Origin: CALMFQ01 sp964495595
GTDB lineage: Bacteria > Pseudomonadota > Gammaproteobacteria > Burkholderiales > SCOH01
Direction of reading: 5' to 3'
DNA: 19,032 bases
Assembly (NCBI GenBank): GCA_964495595.1
Contig: CAZBWH010000062.1
Coordinates: forward strand, 1 to 19,032
In this document: positions 8,078-15,146 of the stretch, piece after piece
Layout of the letters: each line of letters starts with the position of its first letter
Position numbering within the stretch: position 1 is the first letter of the stretch
The notes under the pieces: model-generated
What the model saw: the letters and a program-made list of their open reading frames with translations, nothing else
Database searches by the model: none
Told to the model about the DNA's origin: nothing
Position numbers and translations under genes: made by a program

Positions 8078-8171
8078 ATTCCATTTCCAAACCGAACGGG
8101 AATTCGGTGCAGACACGCAGCATCTCGCGGTACGGCGAGATCCGTTTTCGCATTCGCTTTGGAAATGGAAT
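8078..8171 (-). promoter_or_regulatory. pnp leader: long branched hairpin, probable RNase III/PNPase autoregulation site
   Basis: A perfect 14-bp helix (8078-8091 with 8158-8171, ATTCCATTTCCAAA/TTTGGAAATGGAAT) encloses two smaller hairpins: 8092-8096 with 8103-8107, and 8122-8128 with 8135-8141 (7 bp, 6-base loop). Four more pairs past a mismatch (8093-8096 with 8153-8156) are an alternative to the first inner hairpin. In the pnp mRNA the structure ends 57 bases before the GTG start. E. coli pnp has a long leader stem cut by RNase III and then degraded by PNPase to limit its own synthesis. Position and shape here fit that role, but the sequence itself is not one I can align. Confidence 0.75.
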
Positions 8172-8281
8172 GAGCCACGCCACATCTGGCCGGGCGTCGC
8201 GAAAAAACGGCTAGAACAGGTTGGCAGGCCCGAACGGTCTGATGACCATAACAGCACCGGGCCCGCAACCAATGACCTGAA

Positions 8282-8551
8282 TTACTTTCGCAGACCCAGA
8301 CGCTCGATCAGGGTACGATAACGATCCAGATCGTTGTTCTTCAGGTAAGTCAGCAAACTACGGCGCTGGCTGACCATTTTCAACAAACCGCGACGGCCGT
8401 GATGATCCTTGGCATTGGCCTTGAAATGGCCGGTCAGGTCGTTGATGCGGGCGGTCAGCAGGGCGACCTGAACTTCGGTGGAACCGGTATCGGCTTCGCC
8501 GCGAGCAAACTGCTTAACGATTTCTGCTTTCTGGGCTGTAGTGATAGCCAT
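8282..8551 (-). CDS. rpsO: 30S ribosomal protein S15
   Basis: An 89-residue primary 16S rRNA-binding protein that nucleates the central domain (platform) of the 30S subunit. MAITTAQKAEIVKQFARGEADTG, STEVQVALLTARINDLTGHF and the C-terminal HGRRGLLKMVSQRRSLLTYL...YRTLIERLGLRK are diagnostic, and the length equals that of E. coli S15. The ATG at 8551 has GGAGAG eight bases upstream. An in-frame ATG 17 codons earlier (8602) is not family-like and lies upstream of the predicted transcription start. A promoter of its own (8586-8615) lies between truB and rpsO. The 260-base gap to pnp contains no clean intrinsic terminator, so rpsO and pnp are probably co-transcribed in part. Confidence 0.98.
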   Translation of the reverse strand: MAITTAQKAEIVKQFARGEADTGSTEVQVALLTARINDLTGHFKANAKDHHGRRGLLKMVSQRRSLLTYLKNNDLDRYRTLIERLGLRK

Positions 8552-8585
8552 GTAATAAACTCTCCAAAATCCTGAAAAAACGCGC

Positions 8586-8615
8586 ATTGTACCTGTTGCC
8601 AAGGCACATGCTCAA
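8586..8615 (-). promoter_or_regulatory. Predicted sigma-70 promoter of rpsO
   Basis: TTGAGC (8615-8610) and TACAAT (8591-8586) on the minus strand with an 18-base spacer. Transcription should begin near 8579, giving a leader of about 28 bases before the rpsO ATG. A second TACAAT at 8663-8658, with TTGGCC 19 bases upstream, is a weaker alternative. Confidence 0.55.
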
Positions 8616-8694
8616 GTTGTCGATGGCGAAGACAGACTTGTACTGCGAAAACCGCGTATTGTAACGCTGACCGGGCGTTGCCGGCCAACGAATT

Positions 8695-9612
8695 TTATTC
8701 TGCCACCAACGGCGGCGGTGGCCTGACCACCCGCTTGGGCGCCAATCGACCATCAGGCAATATCTGCCCCAATCCAATGAACCGATGGGCAGCATCGTAA
8801 ACCCGCAACTCACCTGCTGCCGGCAACTGGGCCTGCCAGACAGGATTACCGTGGCACCAGCTATGACTGGCCTGATCAGAGAGTTGCACATCAATCATCT
8901 CGCCCAGTAGGCAATCGGTAGCCAGCAAACGGGCATCACGTTGCGCAAGCGTCATCGCCTCAAGCTGGTCCAGTGTGATCGCATCGGCAAGGTCGAACCC
9001 GGCAGTCCGGGTACGCCGCAATCCGGTCAAATGCGCGCCACATCCCAGTTGCCTGCCGATCTCTTCAGCCAGCACCCGTATGTAGGTACCCTTGCTGCAG
9101 GCGACAGCAATATCCAGCGAATCAGCCTGGAAAGCCAGCAACTCAATCGAGAACAAGGTAATTCTGCGCGGTTGACGCACGACGTCTACGCCTTGACGTG
9201 CGTATTCATACAATGCACGCCCCTGATGCTTTAGCGCAGAATACATAGGAGGAATCTGCTCGACCTCCCCAACCAGTCCGGCGAGCACTGACCGAACCTG
9301 CTCTAACGAAGCCTCAACCGGTGACGACTGCAGCACATTGCCATCACTATCACCCGAATCGGTCGTCACACCCAAGCGAATACTGGCACGATACGCTTTG
9401 TCAGCATTCAGCAAGAACTGGGAAAATTTGGTCGCCTCACCAAGACAGACCGGCAACAGGCCGGTTGCCAGCGGATCAAGATTACCGGTATGCCCGGCCT
9501 TCTCGGCCTGATACAGCCATCTCACCTTCTGCAAGGCGCCGTTACTGGAAAATCCGGTAGGCTTATCGAGCAACAACACGCCGGAAATCGGGCGTTTGAT
9601 ACGTTTCTGCAA
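8695..9612 (-). CDS. truB: tRNA pseudouridine(55) synthase
   Basis: Isomerises uridine 55 to pseudouridine in the T-loop of nearly all tRNAs and also acts as a tRNA chaperone. GVLLLDKPTGFSSN and EKAGHTGNLDPLATGLLPVC carry the family signatures, with D46 as the catalytic aspartate. CSKGTYIRVLAEEIG and HLTGLRRTRTAGF are further conserved blocks, and a small C-terminal PUA-like part (about residues 255-300) ends it. The start is a TTG. The one at 9612 lies one base after the rbfA stop and gives a family-like MQKRIKRPISGVLLLDKP (305 residues). A TTG at 9648 would add 12 very basic residues and overlap rbfA by 35 bases. Either way translation is likely coupled to rbfA. Confidence 0.95.
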   Translation of the reverse strand: MQKRIKRPISGVLLLDKPTGFSSNGALQKVRWLYQAEKAGHTGNLDPLATGLLPVCLGEATKFSQFLLNADKAYRASIRLGVTTDSGDSDGNVLQSSPVEASLEQVRSVLAGLVGEVEQIPPMYSALKHQGRALYEYARQGVDVVRQPRRITLFSIELLAFQADSLDIAVACSKGTYIRVLAEEIGRQLGCGAHLTGLRRTRTAGFDLADAITLDQLEAMTLAQRDARLLATDCLLGEMIDVQLSDQASHSWCHGNPVWQAQLPAAGELRVYDAAHRFIGLGQILPDGRLAPKRVVRPPPPLVAE

Positions 9613-9613
9613 C

Positions 9614-9988
9614 TTATTCTTCTTGGTCTTCCGGCGCCTGATCGGCAACCGCTGAATCGATCAAGCGCGACAGGTGCATACCCCGCTCAACCGATTCGTC
9701 ATAAAAAAAGTGCAATTGCGGCATGGTACGTAACTTGATCCGGTGGCCAAGCTGTACCCGCAGGAAACCGGCCGCATGAGCCAGTGTCTGCAATGTTTCC
9801 TGCCGCAGCTCCTCGCTACCGAGCACGGTGAAATACACCTTGGCATGTGAGTAGTCACGGGTGACGTCTACACCGGTAAACGTCACCATGCCGATACGCG
9901 GGTCTTTCAGCTCATGCCGGATGATGTCCGGCAATTCTCGCTGAATCTGCTGGCCGACACGGTCGGAACGGGAGTAATCCTTGGCCAT
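9614..9988 (-). CDS. rbfA: Ribosome-binding factor A
   Basis: A cold-shock 30S maturation factor that binds the 5' helix of 16S rRNA and the mRNA neck region late in assembly. It has 124 residues (E. coli 133). SRSDRVGQQIQRELPDIIRHELKDPRIGMVTFTGVDVTRDYSHAKVYFTVLG, followed by LRVQLGHRIKLRTMPQLHFFYDESVERG, covers the whole type-II KH fold. The C-terminal tail is acidic (PEDQEE). The ATG lies 6 bases after the infB stop and has no strong ribosome binding site, which suggests coupling to infB. Confidence 0.97.
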   Translation of the reverse strand: MAKDYSRSDRVGQQIQRELPDIIRHELKDPRIGMVTFTGVDVTRDYSHAKVYFTVLGSEELRQETLQTLAHAAGFLRVQLGHRIKLRTMPQLHFFYDESVERGMHLSRLIDSAVADQAPEDQEE

Positions 9989-9994
9989 GGGTGA

Positions 9995-12697
9995 TTACAG
10001 CGTCCGAGCCACTTCAATGATTTCATAGATTTCGAGCAGGTCTTTTTCTTCGAGATCATTGAAATTCTTCAGCGACAAGCCACATTCGAACCCACCCTTC
10101 ACCTCCTTGACATCGTCCTTGAAGCGTTTGAGCGAGTCCAGTTCGCCATCGTGAATCACCACGTTGTTGCGCAGCAACCTGACGCGCGAACTGCGGCGCA
10201 CCACACCCTCGAGAACCAGGCAGCCGGCGATGGTGCCAACCTTGGATATCTTGAATACCTGGCGCACCTCGACCATACCGGTAATCTGCTCCTTGCGCTC
10301 TGGCGCCAGCATGCCAGACAGAGCCGCCCTCACCTCATCCACCGCCTGGTAAATGATGTTGTAGTAGCGTATGTCGACACTATTGGAGTCGATCAGCTTG
10401 CGCGCACCGGCATCGGCCCGGGTATTGAAACCGATGATCACCGCGCTCGATGCAATCGCCAGGTTGACGTCAGATTCGGTAATCGCACCCACGCCGCTGT
10501 GAATGATGTTGACGCGCACTTCGTCGGTCGACAGCTTCAGCAGGCTGTGAGCCAACGCTTCGTACGAGCCCTGCACGTCGGCCTTGATGATCAATGGCAG
10601 GTTCTTCACCTCGCCCTCGCCCATCTGCTGGAACATGGTTTCCAGTTTGGCCGCCTGACGCTTGGCCAGCAAGGTGTCGCGGAACTTGCCCTGACGGAAC
10701 AGCGCAATTTCGCGCGCCTTCTTCTCGTCATGCAACACCAGCACTTCTTCACCGGCATTCGGCACATCGGCCAGCCCCTGGATTTCACAAGGAATCGACG
10801 GGCCTGCCTCGTTGATCGGCTTACCGTTTTCATCGAGCATCGCACGGACACGACCAAATGCGGCACCCGCTAGAATCACATCGCCACGACGCAGCGTCCC
10901 GTTCTGCACCAGGATGGTTGCAACCGGGCCACGTCCCTTGTCCAGGCGTGCCTCAATCACCAAGCCTTTGGCCGGGGCCTGATTGGTTGCCTTCAGCTCC
11001 AGGACTTCGGCCTGCAACAGGATGCCTTCCAGCAAATCGTCGATACCCTGGCCGGTTTTTGCCGACACATCCACGAACATTGCATCACCGCCCCAGTCTT
11101 CCGGCACCACTTCCTGCGCCACCAGCTCCTGGCGAATGCGCTCGGGATTCGCATCCTGTTTATCTATCTTGTTGACCGCCACCACGATCGGCACACCCGC
11201 TGCCTTGGCATGGTGAATCGCCTCGATGGTCTGCGGCATCACGCCGTCATCGGCAGCGACCACCAGCACCACCAGATCGGTTACCTTGGCGCCACGTGCA
11301 CGCATTGCGGTAAACGCTTCGTGACCCGGAGTGTCGAGGAAGGTAATCATGCCGCGATCAGTCTCGACGTGATAGGCACCGATATGCTGGGTAATGCCGC
11401 CTGCTTCGCCACTGGCCACGCGGGTACGGCGAATGTGATCCAGCAACGACGTTTTACCGTGGTCAACGTGCCCCATGACAGTAACCACTGGCGCACGCGG
11501 AGTCTCTTCCAGTTCGGCAAGCTCTTGATGTTCTGCCAGGAAAGCCTCCGGATCGTCCGCCTTGGCAGCCTCCGCCTTGTGGCCCATCTCTTCGGTGACG
11601 ATCATTGCCGTTTCCTGATCCAGCACCTGATTGATGGTTACCATCATGCCCATCTTCATCAGCACCTTGATCACTTCGGCAGCCTTGACCGACATCTTGT
11701 GCGCCAGTTCGGCAACAGTGATGGTTTCCGGAATCACCACATCCTTGACTACCGGTTCGGTAGGCGCCTGGAATGCATGCTGGGAATCCGATGACTTGTG
11801 CCGGTTACCCTTGCCACCAGCACGCCACCCGCCACCGCTGTCACCTCCGCGGGTCTTGATTCCGCCGCCAGGGCGTTTTTTGGCACCATCCTCACGAGCG
11901 GTGTCGCCACTACGCCCCTTGCGCGCATCCCTTTCGGCCGGCTTATCGGCCGCCTTGACCACCGGCTTGTCGACCACAGGGGCCTGGGCTGGCTTCTTGC
12001 CACTCGCCGCAGCCGTAGCGGCTGTCGCCGCAGCACGACGATCAGCTTCCCGCTGCTGTTTCAGACGCAGCTCTTCAGCCTGCCGCTTCTGCAATTCACT
12101 TTGCTTGCGGGCCTCAGCCTCTCGCAACGCACGCTCCTTTTCGTCAATCACTGACGGGCGCACCCTGGGTACAACCGGCTCAACCGGTAGCTCTGGCAGA
12201 GCTTCTACGACCAATACCTCGGGCGACTGGACTACTTCCGGCTCAGGCTCAGGCTCAGGCAAAGCCGTCTCAGCAACGGGTTCTGCTTCCGGGATGAGTA
12301 CCGGAGGGATCTCGGCGATCTGTTCGTGCTGGATCGGATGCGATTCATCCTGCCCGGCAGCCGGCGGCGTCTCATCGGCATTCACCGTTTCCGTCGTGGC
12401 GTCACGCTTCACGAACACGCGTTTCTTGCGCACCTCGACCTGAATGGTACGAGCTTTACCCGTCGCATCCGACTTGCGGATTTCGGTCGTTTCACGCCGG
12501 GTCAGGGTGATTTTCTGCTTTTCCTCAGACCCACCGTGCATCTTGCGTAGATAGTCCAGCAGGCGCGTCTTGTCCTGCTCGGTCAAAAGATCGGATGCAG
12601 CCTTCTTGTCGACACCAGCAGCGCGCAGCTGCTCCAGCAACAAGTCGCTTTGTAGTCCTAGCTCACCGGCAAACTGTTGAACATTTGTTTGTCCCAT
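9995..12697 (-). CDS. infB: Translation initiation factor IF-2
   Basis: A GTPase that places fMet-tRNA on the 30S subunit and promotes 50S joining. It has 900 residues (E. coli 890). In order: an N-terminal IF2_N domain (residues 1-55), an IF2-associated basic stretch (about 60-100), a long acidic Pro/Glu linker with PEPEPEPE (about 120-180), a charged coiled region rich in E/R/Q/K/A (about 185-230), a Gly/Arg/Lys-rich patch (about 265-305), a second IF2_N domain (VPETITVAELAHKMSVKAAEV-like, about 325-375), and the G domain. In the G domain G1 is GHVDHGKT (409-416), with DTPGHEAF and NKIDK further on. Domains II-IV follow to the C-terminus. The ATG has AGGAG seven bases upstream. It follows nusA by 31 bases. 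Confidence 0.98.
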   Translation of the reverse strand: MGQTNVQQFAGELGLQSDLLLEQLRAAGVDKKAASDLLTEQDKTRLLDYLRKMHGGSEEKQKITLTRRETTEIRKSDATGKARTIQVEVRKKRVFVKRDATTETVNADETPPAAGQDESHPIQHEQIAEIPPVLIPEAEPVAETALPEPEPEPEVVQSPEVLVVEALPELPVEPVVPRVRPSVIDEKERALREAEARKQSELQKRQAEELRLKQQREADRRAAATAATAAASGKKPAQAPVVDKPVVKAADKPAERDARKGRSGDTAREDGAKKRPGGGIKTRGGDSGGGWRAGGKGNRHKSSDSQHAFQAPTEPVVKDVVIPETITVAELAHKMSVKAAEVIKVLMKMGMMVTINQVLDQETAMIVTEEMGHKAEAAKADDPEAFLAEHQELAELEETPRAPVVTVMGHVDHGKTSLLDHIRRTRVASGEAGGITQHIGAYHVETDRGMITFLDTPGHEAFTAMRARGAKVTDLVVLVVAADDGVMPQTIEAIHHAKAAGVPIVVAVNKIDKQDANPERIRQELVAQEVVPEDWGGDAMFVDVSAKTGQGIDDLLEGILLQAEVLELKATNQAPAKGLVIEARLDKGRGPVATILVQNGTLRRGDVILAGAAFGRVRAMLDENGKPINEAGPSIPCEIQGLADVPNAGEEVLVLHDEKKAREIALFRQGKFRDTLLAKRQAAKLETMFQQMGEGEVKNLPLIIKADVQGSYEALAHSLLKLSTDEVRVNIIHSGVGAITESDVNLAIASSAVIIGFNTRADAGARKLIDSNSVDIRYYNIIYQAVDEVRAALSGMLAPERKEQITGMVEVRQVFKISKVGTIAGCLVLEGVVRRSSRVRLLRNNVVIHDGELDSLKRFKDDVKEVKGGFECGLSLKNFNDLEEKDLLEIYEIIEVARTL

Positions 12698-12728
12698 TCT
12701 GACTCCTAATTATTTCCCGGCAGGCGGA

Positions 12729-14207
12729 TTACTCGTTAAACCAATGGGCTCGCGCAGCCATGATCAGCTTCCTGGCCTGCTCGTCATCGATCGCCAGCAT
12801 CTCTACGAGCTCATCCACGGACAGCTCAGCCAGCTCATCGCGGTTGGTCACACCCTTACCAACCAGGATATGAGCAAGATCGGCATCGACTCCGGGCACC
12901 GCCAGCAGCCCTTCCGCCTCGGTTTCTTTCTCTTCTTCCTTGGCAATCGCCTGAGTCAGCAAGGCATTGCGAGCCCGGCTCCGCAACTCATTGACCGTTT
13001 CCTCGGAAAAACCGTCGATCTGCAGCATTTCGGCCAGCGGCACATAAGCCACTTCTTCCAGCGTACCGAATCCTTCCTGTACCAAGACGGTGGCGACGTC
13101 TTCGTCGACATCCAGCGCCTTCATGAACAGGGAACGGACTTCCTCGTATTCCGCCTCATGCTTCTTCTCAGCCTCATCTACCGTCATGATGTTAATGACC
13201 CAGCCGGTTAGCTCGGATGCAAGCCGCACATTCTGGCCTCCGCGCCCAATGGCTGGCGCCAGCTGATCCTCGTCTACCACGACGTCCATGCTGTGCGAAT
13301 CCTCGTCAATGACAATGCTGGTCACCTCCGCCGGCGCCAGCGCATTGATGACAAACTGGGCGGGCTCACTGGACCAGAGAATGATGTCAACACGCTCGCC
13401 GCCCAACTCGGTAGTCACGGCCTGAACACGGGAGCCACGCATGCCGATGCACGTCCCCTGAGGGTCGATGCGGGGGTCGTTGGATTTGACGGCAATCTTG
13501 GCACGTAAACCGGGGTCGCGGGCAGCGGCCTTGATCTCGATCATTTGATCTTCGATTTCTGGCACTTCGACCTCGAACAGCTTCACCAGAAATTCGCGAG
13601 CAGTACGCGACAGGATCAGCTGCGGGCCACGCCCACCACGATCAATGCGCAACAAATACGCCTTGATACGATCCCCAACACGCAGATTCTCTTTTGGAAT
13701 CATGTGCTCACGAGGCAACAACGCCTCCAGCTTGCCGCATTCGATAATGGCATTGCCACGCTCGATACGCTTGATGACACCGGAAACCATGTGTTCCCGC
13801 CGCTCAAGAAAATCATTGAGTATTTGTTCACGCTCGGCATCGCGAATGCGCTGCAGGATGACCTGCTTGGCTGTCTGGGCCCCGATACGGCCGAATTCGA
13901 TCGACTCGAGTTCTTCTTCGACAAAATCGCCGATCTGCAGGTTTTCACCATACTGATCCGCATCAGTAATCGCGATCTGGCGGCTCGGGAATTCGTGATC
14001 ATCATCGGCAACGACTTCCCATCGTCTGAAGCTGGCATGACTACCTGTATGCCGATCGATTGTCACCCGCACATCGACTTCATCGTGCCCGAAACGCTTT
14101 TTGGTCGCAGAAGCAAGCGCAAGCTCCAGTGCACCGAACACGACCTCCTTGTCGACGTTTTTTTCCCGCGCCAGCGCATCCACCAACAACAGTATTTCGC
14201 GACTCAT
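12729..14207 (-). CDS. nusA: Transcription termination/antitermination factor NusA
   Basis: Binds RNA polymerase at the RNA exit channel and controls pausing, intrinsic termination and rRNA antitermination. It has 492 residues (E. coli 495). Domains: an N-terminal polymerase-binding domain (1 to about 125, MSREILLLVDALAREKNVDKEVVFGALE), an S1 domain (about 135-200), KH1 with GMRGSRVQAVTTELGGERV (near 257), KH2 with GRGGQNVRLASELTGW (near 320), and two helix-hairpin-helix acidic repeats at the C-terminus (about 362-416 and 437-490), as in gamma- and betaproteobacteria. A GGAGG lies 11 bases before the ATG, with AGG closer. The gene is separated from rimP by 172 bases, wider than the tight gaps later in the cluster. 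Confidence 0.98.
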   Translation of the reverse strand: MSREILLLVDALAREKNVDKEVVFGALELALASATKKRFGHDEVDVRVTIDRHTGSHASFRRWEVVADDDHEFPSRQIAITDADQYGENLQIGDFVEEELESIEFGRIGAQTAKQVILQRIRDAEREQILNDFLERREHMVSGVIKRIERGNAIIECGKLEALLPREHMIPKENLRVGDRIKAYLLRIDRGGRGPQLILSRTAREFLVKLFEVEVPEIEDQMIEIKAAARDPGLRAKIAVKSNDPRIDPQGTCIGMRGSRVQAVTTELGGERVDIILWSSEPAQFVINALAPAEVTSIVIDEDSHSMDVVVDEDQLAPAIGRGGQNVRLASELTGWVINIMTVDEAEKKHEAEYEEVRSLFMKALDVDEDVATVLVQEGFGTLEEVAYVPLAEMLQIDGFSEETVNELRSRARNALLTQAIAKEEEKETEAEGLLAVPGVDADLAHILVGKGVTNRDELAELSVDELVEMLAIDDEQARKLIMAARAHWFNE

Positions 14208-14379
14208 TTACCTGTGAACCTCCACCAAATCTCCTCCCGCACAGACAACCGTGCAGGTCGGAACCATCCCGAAACATCCATTCCATCCACCGCGCAAGAT
14301 TCCCATTCAACGTGAACGTGCGCTGCAATCGTACCGTCAGCGATCAGGGCGACGCTTGCCGGCAGCATCCTGACCTGAT

Positions 14380-14808
14380 TCAGAAACGGGGATCCAGACG
14401 GGCTTTATCAATATTGGACAATGGCACCTCCACCACCGCCCCAGACTCCTGCTCGACCTGAACGACATCACTGGCTAGGCCGCGCAATATTCCGGATACG
14501 CGCCGAGCCCCCTCTAGCGGCAAACGCAGCCGCAGCCTGACATGCTGCCCGGCAAAACGCGAAAAATCGGATTCACGCGTCAGCGGGCGATCCAGCCCTG
14601 GCGAAGACACTTCCAGCCGCTCATAATCGACGTTTTCCACCATGAACAGTCGCGTCAGGTGATTGCTGACCTTGACACAATCATCAACGGTAATGCCTTG
14701 GGGGCTATCCATGAACACGCGAACCATGCCGCCACGTGCCAGCTCCAGATCCACCAACTCATAACCAAGACCGGTCAGGGTTGTTTCCAGCAAATTGCGC
14801 AAATCCAT
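14380..14808 (-). CDS. rimP: Ribosome maturation factor RimP
   Basis: Assists early 30S assembly, acting with S12 and the central pseudoknot. It has 142 residues (E. coli 150). LLETTLTGLGYELVDLELARGG, VRVFMDSPQGITVDDCVKVSNHLTRLFMVE and the strongly conserved LEVSSPGLDRPLTRESDFSRFAGQHV identify the N-terminal domain. The Sm-like C-terminal domain follows, ending at SNIDKARLDPRF. The chosen ATG (14808) gives MDLRNLLETTL, the expected N-terminus. The open frame continues to 14952 but crosses a terminator-like hairpin and has no family similarity. It is the first gene of the rimP-nusA-infB-rbfA-truB-rpsO-pnp cluster. Confidence 0.96.
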   Translation of the reverse strand: MDLRNLLETTLTGLGYELVDLELARGGMVRVFMDSPQGITVDDCVKVSNHLTRLFMVENVDYERLEVSSPGLDRPLTRESDFSRFAGQHVRLRLRLPLEGARRVSGILRGLASDVVQVEQESGAVVEVPLSNIDKARLDPRF

Positions 14809-14825
14809 ACGGCGATCCAGCCCCG

Positions 14826-14852
14826 AAAATAAAAAATGGGCGCAAGGCCCAT
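14826..14852 (-). terminator. Terminator-like hairpin in the rimP leader (possible attenuator)
   Basis: On the minus strand, ATGGGC and GCCCAT (14852-14847 and 14841-14836) form a perfect 6-bp stem with a 5-base loop. It is followed by TTTTT-A-TTTT (14835-14826), which starts directly at the stem end. The T-tract is only on this side, so it acts toward rimP, whose ATG is 18 bases further on. No gene lies upstream on this strand in the window, so it does not end a known transcript. Confidence 0.7.
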
Positions 14853-14869
14853 CGTGTAGAAACGCCGCG

Positions 14870-14898
14870 ATTGTAACAGATAGCAGGCAAAATGCGAA
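14870..14898 (-). promoter_or_regulatory. Predicted promoter of the rimP-nusA-infB cluster
   Basis: TTCGCA (14898-14893) and TACAAT (14875-14870) on the minus strand with a 17-base spacer. Transcription would begin near 14863, just 11 bases before the terminator-like hairpin at 14852. Confidence 0.45.
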
Positions 14899-14971
14899 AC
14901 CGTCACCATACCGCCCCGACCAACACAAAACACGGGACAAGCGTGGTTGCATTTGCGTTCTTCGGCTTTTC

Positions 14972-14999
14972 GAGTAAATTTACTCTAGCCACATTTACT
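14972..14999. promoter_or_regulatory. Palindromic operator candidate between rimP and fadD
   Basis: GAGTAAATTTACTC (14972-14985) is a perfect 14-bp palindrome. Its half-site ATTTACT (14978-14984) is repeated at 14993-14999, 15 bases on. A/T-rich symmetric sites of this kind are typical of TetR-, GntR- or MarR-type regulators. It lies about 100 bases upstream of the predicted fadD start of transcription and about 75 bases upstream of the rimP promoter. The regulator cannot be named from sequence. Confidence 0.45.
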
Positions 15000-15066
15000 A
15001 ACGATAACGAAATAGCGGCGGACCGGGCTGTACGGATCGAATGTCAGTCATCGCAACTTAATTCCA

Positions 15067-15095
15067 TTGGCATATAACGTCAGGGCTGCTATGAT
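15067..15095 (+). promoter_or_regulatory. Predicted sigma-70 promoter of fadD
   Basis: TTGGCA (15067-15072) and TATGAT (15090-15095) with a 17-base spacer, each one mismatch from consensus. Transcription should begin near 15102, 45 bases before the fadD ATG. Confidence 0.7.
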
Positions 15096-15146
15096 GGCGG
15101 CAGCTGTCATCAACACGCACAGGTTTTTGGGGAGTAAGTACACACT

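Noticed and set aside
8022..8183. 54-codon N-terminal extension of pnp
   Set aside because: It is encoded by the leader hairpin. PNPase similarity begins just after the GTG at 8021, which has a good ribosome binding site.
8172..8281. rpsO terminator from hairpin 8227-8232/8258-8263
   Set aside because: The 6-bp outer stem exists, but the nearest T-run (8207-8202) is about 20 bases after it, so it is not a canonical terminator.
12239..12258. Short tandem GGCTCA repeat in infB
   Set aside because: It is only three units and encodes the Pro-Glu linker of IF2, a normal low-complexity region in this family.
14809..14952. N-terminal extension of rimP to an upstream ATG
   Set aside because: The extension crosses the leader hairpin and the -10 box and has no RimP similarity.
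14853..15146. A tRNA upstream of rimP, as metY in E. coli
   Set aside because: No cloverleaf, T-loop GTTCGA-like box or CCA end could be found on either strand.
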